This document shows, piece after piece, positions 55,093-64,000 of a stretch of DNA of 64,000 nt. A program made the position numbers and the translations under genes. This DNA comes from Euglena gracilis (Eukaryota > Euglenida > Euglenophyceae > Euglenales). The notes under the pieces were generated by a model. That model did no database searches. It was not told the origin of the DNA and was given only the letters and a program-made list of their open reading frames with translations. The stretch spans positions 46,543,291-46,607,290 of the forward strand of contig CP154956.1 in NCBI GenBank assembly GCA_039621445.1, in the 5' to 3' direction. The stretch's first letter is position 1; each line of letters starts with the position of its first letter.

Positions 55093-55570
55093 TAAGCTTC
55101 GCTCTTACTCTAAAGAGATAAGAGCTCAGCGACCCCCCCCCAAACACAAAACCCCCCTGGTTTTATATTTGGGCGGAAATTTCAAGACCCCACGGGAGGT
55201 TTTTTATTTGGGGGGGTTTATATTCGGTCGGAAAAATTAACTTCCTGGTGGGACGCAGTAGTCACTTTTTCGGTCCAAAATCACAAATACGCCCTTCCTT
55301 GGGGGTCCAAAATTTTTATTTTTCGGGCGAAGGAGCAATTCTCACACGTTTTTGGGGAAAATTGCTTCCAAATCTGCCAAAAATCACAATTTCGGGAGAT
55401 ATTTTGTCGAATTTTTTTCCTTCCGGCGCTTCACGCCGGAGGAGGGGTTTTATATTCGGGCGGGATTTCAAGGTCCTCAGGGGGGGTTTTATATTTGGGG
55501 GTGGTTTTGTATTTGGAGAGGGTTTTGCATTTGGGGGGGTTTAGCAAGATTTAAGAATGGTTAAAATTAG
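55093..55570. repeat. Right edge of satellite and TTTTATATTTGGG repeats
   Basis: The last hairpin block (to about 55132) is cut off and followed by diverged direct repeats of GGTTTTATATTTGGGCGG with ATTTCAAG at 55160-55200 and 55445-55550. Confidence 0.7.
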
Positions 55571-56252
55571 AGCAATTTTGGACCGAACCTGAACCTTATT
55601 TCTTATACTCCTTAGAATAATTGTAACCCTTGTCCTTCTCCCAAAAATAACAGAAGGTGCCGACTAAAACCACAATCAGCTTTCCCTAAGAAAGTTGAAC
55701 CCCCTTCCTCCATTATTGATTTGCTGGGACCCCGGGGGTTAGGGCAGGCTTCGATATAAGGAGAGTGTACGAGGTTTGGGGGTTCCCGCAACCCCCCCCC
55801 CCCCCCCGAGCACACAGGGGGTTGTGGACCCCCCCATCTGCCAGAAGGGTCCGGACCGACCCAGGGGGTTCCCGGGACCCCCCCCCCAAAAGGTCCAATT
55901 TTCCATCCAACATTTTGCGCCGAAAGGAATTTTTTTTGCATTTTTAGGTGACCCTCCCCACCTAAACAGTGGCACTGGCATTTTTGGCCGTTTTGGGTGG
56001 TCAATTTTTTTTTCAAAACGTACCTCAACAGTTGCGGGGTCTGAGCAACCAATTTTCTTTGCACCGGGCCAAAAATTTTAGACCCCCCAACACGGCCAAA
56101 GGTGCCATTTTGGGCAATTTTTTGGGAAAAGATTGTCAAAAATAGACCGGAGGGGACGTCCGCACCCCCCCCCCCCCACGTGCCATTATATAAGCCAGGT
56201 GCTGGGTGACCATTTTTAATGGTAAATTTTCTTGCTCTCCACTTTCAATTGC
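55571..56252. other. Unassigned DNA with C runs
   Basis: No supportable gene; C homopolymers at 55787-55807, 55878-55887 and 56166-56178. Confidence 0.35.
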
Positions 56253-56368
56253 CTGGAGAGGCAATCGAACGCATGCAGACATTGTCTGAAGCCCTTCCAG
56301 CTTTGTGGGCCGTGCTAGCGATACGGTGCAAGCCAGGGAGGAGAGTTGCCTCAGGCCATGCTGCATAA
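56253..56368 (+). CDS. Candidate terminal exon
   Basis: After a CT-rich stretch (TTTTCTTGCTCTCCACTTTC) a frame reads LPGEAIERMQTLSEALPALW then AVLAIRCKPGRRVASGHAA and stops at TAA 56366. The composition is protein-like and helix-prone. The acceptor AG is ambiguous and no partner exon is identified. Confidence 0.25.
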
Positions 56369-59027
56369 TCAATATGTTTTGTTGTCAGAAATGCTGCTTG
56401 CTAGCACCAACCATCCCACAGCCCACTGTTTGATCAAAATTGGGTTCTGCATCTTGCATTTGATTTCAAAATCGATTTCAACATTTCAACGCATCGTCGT
56501 CATTCTCGTCAAGTCAGAGAAATAATTTTGTGATTTGTGTCCCGTGAACTGGTGCCGCCTGGTGATGTTTCCCATCCCATGTTGCGTTCATTGTTTGATT
56601 GCAGCTATTGGGTGACATATTTGTTTTCTTTCCTTTCAAATACGGGGGGAAATTGGCTTGGCTGGGATTCCAGGGTGACCAGGAAACCACCAGCTGGTGA
56701 GGGTGGTGCACTGGTCCGAGTAAAATTAGCAGTTTTTTTCTGGAATGACGTTGCGGAAATTTGGGTAGTAGCTTTCCCCACATGAGGAGGGGTCGACCTT
56801 TCTTCTCTCCTTTTTTTTTGAGTCTTCCTCTTTTCCCCGTCCAATCTGGTTTTGGCCGTGACACAGGCGTCACAGAATCCCCTCGGCCCTGATACAGTCT
56901 CACGTCGTTGGTGGTGTTCACGGTGTTTATTGTGCCAAGGGGTTCCTGCAACCACCCACGCCCACCCTCCGCAGAGAGACAAAGAGACACAGAGGGGGAG
57001 AGATGCCCGAGTGGTGTTTTCGCTGTCTGCACCCCGCAGACAGAAGGTCAGAATGTGCAGCACACCCGCAGCCATGCCAGGGGGCAAGGGGCAGGAATAA
57101 GGCGAGACAAAGGAAATGGGGGAAAGGGGAGTTTAGACTCAAACTGTGTTAAAGAAAGGATTTTTATCTGGACAGGTTGGCCCCTGTCTTTGTTGCGATT
57201 TGCATGTAGATGGAAATGAGGCTTTTTTTGGATCGCGGGCAGGAAGCTCTGCAAGCAATCCTGGTGGTGTATACTGGCTGGGCATGGACACACGTGCGGG
57301 TATTTACTACTGTCCCGAGGTTGAACAAAAACATGCAGAGTCCAGAGCGCCACCAAGCAGGCTGTTCCTGGAGCGAGATGAAGTGATTGAGAAAGAAGCA
57401 AGAGGTGAGGTTTCAACGTCATTTTCATTGGGATGCTTCCCACCCATATGTGGCAACCCCACATTTTTTTTTGCATTTGCATTTCAGGTTTATGGAAATT
57501 CAGGGGGGATTGGGGCTGGATTAAAATATTTCGACAAGATATTTCAACATCTTTCCTCCCCCCTCCAATTTTCGGCACAAAACGCTAAAAATTTTTGGCC
57601 ACCCAATGTTGACTTCCCAAAATTGTGCCCCAGAGCCAGCCTTCTGCCAAAAAGGGTTCGAAGTACCCGCCCTATCGAGGGTCGGATTGCAGGCACAAAT
57701 TTGCTGATGGAAATAGAGTAGCCCATTGATTGGCCGATTGATCCAATGTGAATGAAATTAGCCAAAGATAACACAAAATGGCTCCAAAATGAACCAAAAT
57801 AACCCAAAATGGTCTCAAACAGCAGTACGAGGAATTATACAGAAAATGGGAGATTGGATTGGAGATAGTTCTTTCCCTGCTTTACACCTGAACCTATCTC
57901 GGGCGTGACACCCAAAAAGCTTGCTTTTAGGCAAAAATTACCATGTTGTAAACCCCACAAATTATAAAATAAACCGTATGGGGTTAGACCAGAAGCCGTC
58001 AAATTACAACAAAACCCAATATTTAATTGAAAAATACTCCCCAGCAACTTTTTTATTTATTTAACTTATTTATTATTTCGCTTATTTGAATTTTTTTGTT
58101 GGCAAAAAAGATCTAGAATGCCGAGGTTTCCACAGAAAATTTGGTCTGAGCAGAAATTGGGTTCAAGATGTGGATTTTTTCAAGCCGAAGAAATTTCTCT
58201 GCAAAAAAAAAATCAGGAAATTGCTTAAAAAAAGAAAAGAACGCAAAGGAAAAGCCGCAAAAACGAAAAAAATCCAAATTCCAATTCAAAAAACACAAAA
58301 AATCCCCAAAACGTGTTTGTGTTCCCCCCTGCTTTGATGGGTCTGACCTCTCTTTGACAGTTTGACCTCTGGGGGGGGACAAAAGGAAGACCTTCCTATC
58401 AGGGAATTTCTGAGGGACCAGAGGGGAGGGGTTCCAACCTCGTACTGGAAAAAGCTAGGAAAACTAGAAAACGCCAATGCCTTGACCCACACCCCTAGGA
58501 CCTAGGAGACGATGATCCGAGCAAGCCATTGCTCACCGAACCCCTGGGGGGACTCACTTTTGACTTTCAAAAAAAACCAGTCAGTCACTTGCCAAATTGT
58601 CCATTCTTTATCCCCCCCGGGGTGAAACAACAATGATGATCCCTCCTCTGCACAACGATGATCCAAGCAAACTAAGCAGATAATTCAACAGAGGGATTGG
58701 ATAAATCACAAAGTTGATGAAGTTGTGTGAGGGAAAAAGAGCATTTACTGTGGAAAGAAGGCTGAAACTACACGATAAAACATTTGGGAGGAGGGCCATT
58801 TTTGACCTTCACAATTATGCAGGATTATGTAGGATTTTCACCCTGTGTAATGCGCAGTCATAATTTCTACACAGAAAATGACCAATGATACAAATGTTCT
58901 CTGAACAAAAAGCAACTGAAAAGTCACCCACCCACCCAGCCCGGTGCAGGACCCCCCCGGGGGGACCCCCCCCAAAATTGGGCCCGTTTGAGGCAGGGAT
59001 GGATGGGAAGCCCTTTGGTATTCACAT
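56369..59027. other. Largely unassigned AT-rich DNA
   Basis: A purine-rich donor AAGAG/GTGAGG at 57405-57410 ends a region (57180-57409) open in two plus-strand frames, possibly an exon. No domain is recognised. The rest holds T-runs and ordinary non-coding sequence. Confidence 0.3.
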
Positions 59028-59689
59028 ATGGCATAAAGTGGAGCCCCCACACTTAAGTGTGGGGTACTGTGGGGGGCATGTGTGGGGGGGTGTGGGGGGT
59101 GTGGGGTGTGGGTGGGGGGGTGTGGGGGGGGGTGTGGGGGGGGTGTGTGGGGGGGGTGTGGGGAGGTGCCAAATCTGAGGAAAGTGGATTTTCTTTCCCT
59201 TGCCTTGCACACACAAGTGATGATGTTATTTTGGTTCTGGGGGGGGGTCTGGGGGGCGCCCCCCCCCCCCCGGGCCGCGGCCGAAGGCCGCGGCGCGACG
59301 AGACCGAAGGCCGAGTAAGTCAAAAAAATGACACCCGAACAGTTGCGCACATTCAACTTGGGTTTGAACAAGAATCAGGCTTTTGCTCACCCATGCTAAT
59401 GTAAACCAACAAAGTGGATTTTCTTTCCCTTGCCTTGCACACACAAGGGGATGATGTTACTTTGGTTCTGGGGGGGGTCGGGGGGGGCCCCCCCCCCCCC
59501 CCCCCCGGGCCGCAGCCGAAGGCCGCGGCGCGACGAGGCCGAAGGCAGAGTAAGTCAAAAAAAATGACACCCGAACAGTTGCGCACAGTCAACATGAGTG
59601 TGGGGGGTAGTGTGGGGGGTAGTGTGGGGGGGGGTGTGGGGGGGTTTGGGGGGGGGTGGGGTACTGTGGGGGCTCCACTTTATGCCATG
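59028..59689. mobile_element. Foldback-type element with GTGGGG repeats
   Basis: GGCATAAAGTGGAGCCCCCA at about 59030 is mirrored by TGGGGGCTCCACTTTATGCC near 59685. Next to each end lies a GTGTGGGGGG microsatellite (59060-59165 and 59596-59665). No coding capacity. Confidence 0.65.
59179..59595 (+). repeat. Tandem direct duplication inside the foldback element
   Basis: AAAGTGGATTTTCTTTCCCT to GAACAGTTGCGCACA occurs twice, about 232 bp apart, each with a G/C-run hairpin and a GGCCGAAGGCCGCGG palindrome. Confidence 0.85.
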
Positions 59690-60412
59690 TCTCCCCACCC
59701 CCCTCTTTGATAGGTTCCAAAAATAGCAGAAAATTTTCTTCCGGCGCGCAGCGCCGGAAACTGAGCAAAAATCGCCCCTTTTCCTGACGTTTGGACTTAT
59801 TACCCATTTTTTGATGCTTTGCTGCCCCCCCCCCAAAATGATCAAAAAGTTTGAGAATATGAGCATTTTTGAACCGATTTTCAAAGAGAACTCAGGCATT
59901 TTTGACCAATTTTGACCCGGATTTCTGGCCCTTTGCCGGTCCATGAAATCAAAATTTTTCCCCCCCCCCCCCCCCAGTTTCGAGGTAGGAGGGGTCCGAC
60001 CCCCCCCTCTCAAGGCTTCCCATCCAAGCCTCGTCTGAGGGCTTTCCCCAAAAAATTTTCACGCCGAAAACCAGACCCGGGCCTCCGGCCCGGGAACCAT
60101 TTCGCAAATTTCACGATTTCCCAAATTTCCCGTTCCCAATTCAATCAGGAAAATGTTATTTCACAGGCCCAATTTTGTTTTCACCCAGTTTTTTCTCCCA
60201 ATGCCATTTCCTCTCCCCTCTGGGTTTTTACCGAAAAAAACTTTTTCCAAGAGAGTTGGACAAGCGTCTATATAGAGTTCATCCACAATTGGTGGATGAA
60301 TTGTGCGTTCACAAAGTGCTTCATGCAATCTTTGAGGTGTTTCATTTAAATAGTCCGTTTTAATAGTAATTTAGTGTGTTTTGTTTGTTTGCTTTTTTTT
60401 TGCCTTTCCAGA
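59690..60412. other. Unassigned DNA
   Basis: A/T-rich with short GGCGC hairpins (59740-59760) and C runs. It ends in TTTTTTTTTGCCTTTCCAG, a good splice acceptor. Confidence 0.35.
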
Positions 60413-60809
60413 TTCAAATTTTAATTCAATTAGATCTTGCAGTCTTTTATCTTATTTTGAGTGGAGGTCTTTTTTTATGATTGTTGAAAACCAGTTGTGT
60501 TGCTTTGTTCTGGACTTTGAGAGCGAAGCAGACCTCGTTGCAGCACTCAAAAAGGCGCTGACGAAGAGAGTCAAGGATGCAAGGCAGACCTCTACTTTAC
60601 GTTCCAAGACTTTTACAAGGGAGGGGGAGGATAGCCATCAAGCACTTCCAACGACAATTCCCAACAAATTGAGACAAATACTGACAAATTACAACAACAC
60701 TTCTTTGACCCTCTGGAGGTGGTGTGGGTTCCGACCAATCCGGCAAATCCTGACAAATCCCAACAATTTTGCAATTTTTTTGAAGAATTGTGGACAAAAG
60801 GATGGATGA
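60413..60809 (+). CDS. Candidate exon with a charged helical segment
   Basis: Downstream of the acceptor the frame contains LDFESEADLVAALKKALTKR then VKDARQTSTLRSKTFTR, a plausible amphipathic charged helix, then drifts into Asn/Thr-rich sequence to a stop at 60807. The true 3' border is unknown and may be near 60630. No family recognised. Confidence 0.25.
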
Positions 60810-60915
60810 AGTAGCCCAGAAGGAATGTTATGATTGGCTGTTAATGAATTTTTTGTTGTCTTTGGTTATGCTTTTTTTTTTCAGAACACTAGAGGTTGTT
60901 CTGAAAATGAGCGAT

Positions 60916-62720
60916 CAGGCATTATTTTTTTTTAAGGCGAGATTTCTCAAAAAATTTTAAGGCGTTTTTTAAGGTTTTTTAAGGTTTTTTAAGGTTTTTT
61001 GAGGAACTTTAAAAATTTTTAAGGTTTTTTAAGGCATTTTTTTCCTCAGGTGAAATCTCAGACCCCGAAGATGGCCCGATGGCTTCAGGCTCCTGTGGCT
61101 TCGGAACGCCCAAGGAAGAAGCCTCGGGCGAAGCATGGGATCAGGGCGGTCCATGAGGGACAGTTATTGCCATTTTCGGCATTTTAGGCATTTTTGGCCA
61201 TTCTAGGAATTTTAGGAATTTTTGGCCATTTTAGCTATGGGTTCCTGCATATGGGTCCCAAAATTGGTCCAAAAAACACCCGGCGCCGAAGGCGTTCGGC
61301 GCCGGAAAAATTATTTCGGGTCCAAAACTGCCCTGGAGGGGCAGTCCTTAAGGGGCAGTTAACTAAAAAAAAAAAATCCCGTCCCTGATGGACCGCCCTG
61401 ACCCGTGCACCCACACCGGATAGCCTCATGAACACTGACAAAATAATCCAACTTTTTCATGTGAGCAATACCAAACATGCAGTGTGCCGCCATACACATT
61501 GCTCAAAACCTTGTTGCATGGGATACAGAGTGGGTCACCTCGAAACTCGAAACTCGAAACCATCCATTTTTTTTTCATTGCAATTACTTTAAATTTCTGA
61601 CCCTATTCAGGACATTTGCTTGCCTGTTGGCCTTAAATTGCCTAAAATGGCCTCAAATGGGGAAATTTTGGGGCTTGACCATAGGTGCTTGCCAAGGTTG
61701 ACTGCTTGTTTTTTTTGAAACAAAAAAATTTAAAAAATCATGTTTTTTAAAAAAACTTTTTTCAAAAAAACAAGTTTTTTTATATATAATTTTTTTTAAA
61801 AAGAAAACACGGTTTTTAAAAATATGTGTTTTTTTAAAAAAAAACGCAACAAAAAAAAGTCTGGAAAAACTTAAAAACGTCACTTTTTGATGACAAAAAA
61901 TTACTTTAGAACTTTTTCCTCAAAAAATGGCCATTAAACTCCCTCAAACCCCCATTTTTCACACCTTCCAAAAAATCAACATTTTCGCAAAATTTTGAGT
62001 TTGAGAGGTTTTTGAAGCAAAAAAAATGCCATTGAAAATCCAACAAATTTGACAGAGGAAAAGTGTCAGTAAAATTTGATTGTGCCAAAATTTGGTCCAA
62101 AATTTTTCCACCGCCCCCCCTCCTAAAACTACCAAATTTACCCCTGAAATCTTTGAGTTTTTTTTTGTCAAAATCAACATATCTCAAAATTTTAATTTTA
62201 AGAGATTTTGGAAGCAAAAAAATGCCACTGAAAATCCAAAAAAATTCCAAGGGAAAAAATGTCAGTAAAATTTGATTGTTCCAGAATTTGGTCCCATTTT
62301 TTTGACCTGCATTTTTTGACCCCCCTCCTAAAAACTAACAATTTTCATCCCTAAAATTTTGGTGATTTTTTTGGGAAAATGCAATTTTTCATCAAAAAAC
62401 CAACCATGCATTTTGGGTTCATTTGGCTTGGCAAACAATCCGGGTTTCATATTGTTTGTTCACAACCGCTTCTGCATTGACTGGCTTTATGCGGGGTTTC
62501 AGACATGCCATTATTTGTTTGGTGCAAGAAAAAAAATTCCCAGGGAAAATTTTTAAGGTTTTTTAAGGTCATCACGGGGAAGAAAAACTTCCCCGGGGTG
62601 ATTTTTTTAAGGTTTTCAAGGTTTTTTAAGGTTTTTTAAGGCATTTTGGCGAAAAAAATTTTAAGGTTTTTTAAGGTTTTTTAAGGTTTTTTAAGGCGCC
62701 TTAAAAAATAATAATGCCTG
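60916..62720. mobile_element. hAT-like element (1805 bp) with TTTTTTAAGG repeats
   Basis: Ends CAGGCATTATTTTTTTTTAA at 60916 and TTAAAAAATAATAATGCCTG to 62720, with a perfect 8-bp target duplication TGAGCGAT (60908-60915 and 62721-62728). Just inside both ends are tandem TTTTTTAAGG decamers (60955-61045; 62548-62700). The interior (61700-61880) has A/T-run hairpins like those in the element at 18518. No transposase is recognised. Confidence 0.85.
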
Positions 62721-62755
62721 TGAGCGATCCTTAATCGCTTTCTTTGTTTGTTTAG

Positions 62756-62889
62756 GTGTTTTTCCATACAGAAATTATTTGGTTGAAGTAGAGATCAAAC
62801 GAGGCCTCTCATTGGCCAGCAGCTGGTTTAAATTGTTATCTGGATGGGATTGCGTTAAAGAAAATGGTGTGTGTGGGCATTTCTCCTGA
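62756..62889 (+). CDS. Candidate terminal exon
   Basis: After TTTGTTTGTTTAG a frame reads VFPYRNYLVEVEIKRGLSLA then SSWFKLLSGWDCVKENGVCG and stops at TGA 62887. The element at 60916-62720 lies just upstream, probably in the intron. Unrecognised. Confidence 0.25.
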
Positions 62890-62952
62890 TATCGACCATT
62901 TCCAATACCATTGCATAGTTTCCCAGGCCTCTTTTTTCCCTTCACAAGTTTA

Positions 62953-63128
62953 CCCCCCCCCTTGTCGTTGACACGGCGTGTCGTTGACACACCCCCCGTG
63001 TCAACGACACTTTTCTGGAACACTACCTATTGAATCACAGTGACATTGACATGGCGTGTCGTTGACACACCCCCCGTGTCAACGGCACTCTCTTGGGACA
63101 TTGGCGTGTCAACGACAAGGGGGGGGGG
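62953..63128. repeat. Nested palindromic mini-element
   Basis: Outer ends C-run then TTGTCGTTGACACG, and CGTGTCAACGACAA then G-run. Inside, two hairpins GTGTCGTTGACAC-ACCCCCC-GTGTCAACGACAC (second with one change) lie about 80 bp apart. Too small to encode anything. Confidence 0.75.
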
Positions 63129-63172
63129 AGGTACATTTGTGTCAGAAATTTTGGTTGTTGACAACATCGCAG

Positions 63173-63403
63173 GCAGTTGTAATGTTACAGATGGAGACAC
63201 TCTTTACGCTATTGAAAGAACAATGTGCTGTTGTCATTGAGGAAATCATTGAAGGAAGAAGCCTGGTTTCAGCTGTTTTTTTCTGCAAAGTAATGTTGCA
63301 GAAGGGGATGCACAGGTGGTGTGTGAAAACAGATTTCAGGAAAAAGGATCTTGAAGTACAAAATGCGATGTGGGGTTTTCCCCCCAAAAAGGCGACATAT
63401 TAG
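63173..63403 (+). CDS. Candidate exon
   Basis: After CAACATCGCAG the frame reads AVVMLQMETLFTLLKEQCAV then VIEEIIEGRSL, and on to MLQKGMHRWCVKTDFRKKDL, ending at TAG 63401. The first 30 codons form a good amphipathic helix. A stretch SAVFFCK in the middle could be a short intron remnant. No family recognised. Confidence 0.3.
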   Translation, partial: AVVMLQMETLFTLLKEQCAVVIEEIIEGRSLVSAVFFCKVMLQKGMHRWCVKTDFRKKDLEVQNAMWGFPPKKATY

Positions 63404-64000
63404 CAGCGTTATTTGTCTCTTCCTCCAAAATCATGTTGCTGAGACCCCACCTCCAGTTTTCAAAACCTGACAAATCCCGACAAATTTCGACAAATCCCGA
63501 TAAATCCCCATATCCAAAATGCCAACTGTCTGGAGGTGCTTGGTGACCGTCTGGTTCACATCAGAAAACAATGCCCAGCTTTCATCAGCCCCCAAAAGTC
63601 GGGCGGGGGGGGGCGTGTTCTTTTTCTCAGTTTGTGATGGAGTTGAGTTAAAAAACTCTTCAAATCCAGATCAACCCCAGTCGGTGTTTCTGAGCAAAGG
63701 TCTGGCACAGAGTCTTAAGGTGGCCATTCGATCCAAAGCTTTTTTTCATCTCCACTCAATCCATTGCTGTTGTGGCTGGCAAAAAAATTTGGAGGTGTGT
63801 TTTCAAGATCACTCACCATCGACCCTGCCTCTCTGAAATGAATAACTTCAGAAACTTGTTTGTTTCTGATGCTCTTTGTCATTGGAATTGTTTTAGGAGC
63901 TATAGGATTGGACATAACCCCTCCCCAACCAGATCCCTTTTTTCCCTACAACCCCACGCTCCGCCTCGAGGAGCTCCCGTTCCTCCCGCCGGCGCTTATT
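63404..64000. other. Window end with possible exon sequence
   Basis: TGTTCTTTTTCTCAG at 63615-63630 precedes a plus-strand stretch DGVELKNSSNPDQPQSVFLS then KGLAQSLK ending in AAG/GTGGCC, an exon-like block. Near 63480 CCCGACAAATTTCGACAAAT is a short direct repeat, also seen in variant form near 60670-60760. Confidence 0.25.

Overview
The window is nuclear DNA of a eukaryote, most likely a microbial one such as an alga or other protist. Supporting signs are LTR-type retroelements with a chromodomain, several hAT-like and pogo-like DNA transposons, tRNA-like genes, polypyrimidine-AG splice acceptors, and more than 20 kb of tandem satellite. Nothing looks bacterial: there are no operons, rRNA genes or CRISPR arrays. 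I cannot name the species. Retrotransposons carrying cytosine methyltransferases are, as I recall, known from dinoflagellates and charophyte algae, which is suggestive only. No intact host gene is seen.

Layout. 1-1108 (minus): integrase of a retroelement that runs off the window edge. 1798-about 12840 (plus): a GC-rich, degenerate Ty3/gypsy chromovirus-like element in the order Gag (proline-rich, coiled coil, capsid-like, basic tail), UGA stop, DNA cytosine-5 methyltransferase, aspartic protease, reverse transcriptase, RNase H, integrase, chromodomain. Two apparently identical 662-bp hAT derivatives sit inside its pol gene in opposite orientations. Each has its own 7-bp target duplication, and removing each leaves the pol frame continuous. 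13.2-28.7 kb: two tRNA-like sequences, a broken pogo-like transposase, palindrome-rich repeats, a large inverted repeat pair, hAT-like MITEs with 8-bp target duplications, and a few isolated coding-like stretches.

28.7-33.6 kb and 39.6-55.1 kb: complex satellite. Two 2.24-kb units and a 162-bp array with an embedded type II tRNA-like gene come first. A higher-order array of five ~2.8-kb units follows, each with two long G tracts and a conserved hairpin region. Between them (33.6-39.6 kb) lie three phase-compatible candidate exons of a membrane protein gene, MITEs and microsatellites. 55.1-64 kb: AT-rich DNA with homopolymers, a foldback element, a 1.8-kb hAT-like element, a nested palindrome and weak candidate exons.

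Most recognisable coding capacity belongs to mobile elements. The methyltransferase lies between Gag and protease of a retroelement whose chromodomain could in principle bind host chromatin. A leaky UGA after Gag would place methyltransferase and Pol downstream of Gag at a reduced level. This copy is inactivated by frameshifts, in-frame stops and insertions, so it records a system rather than a working one.
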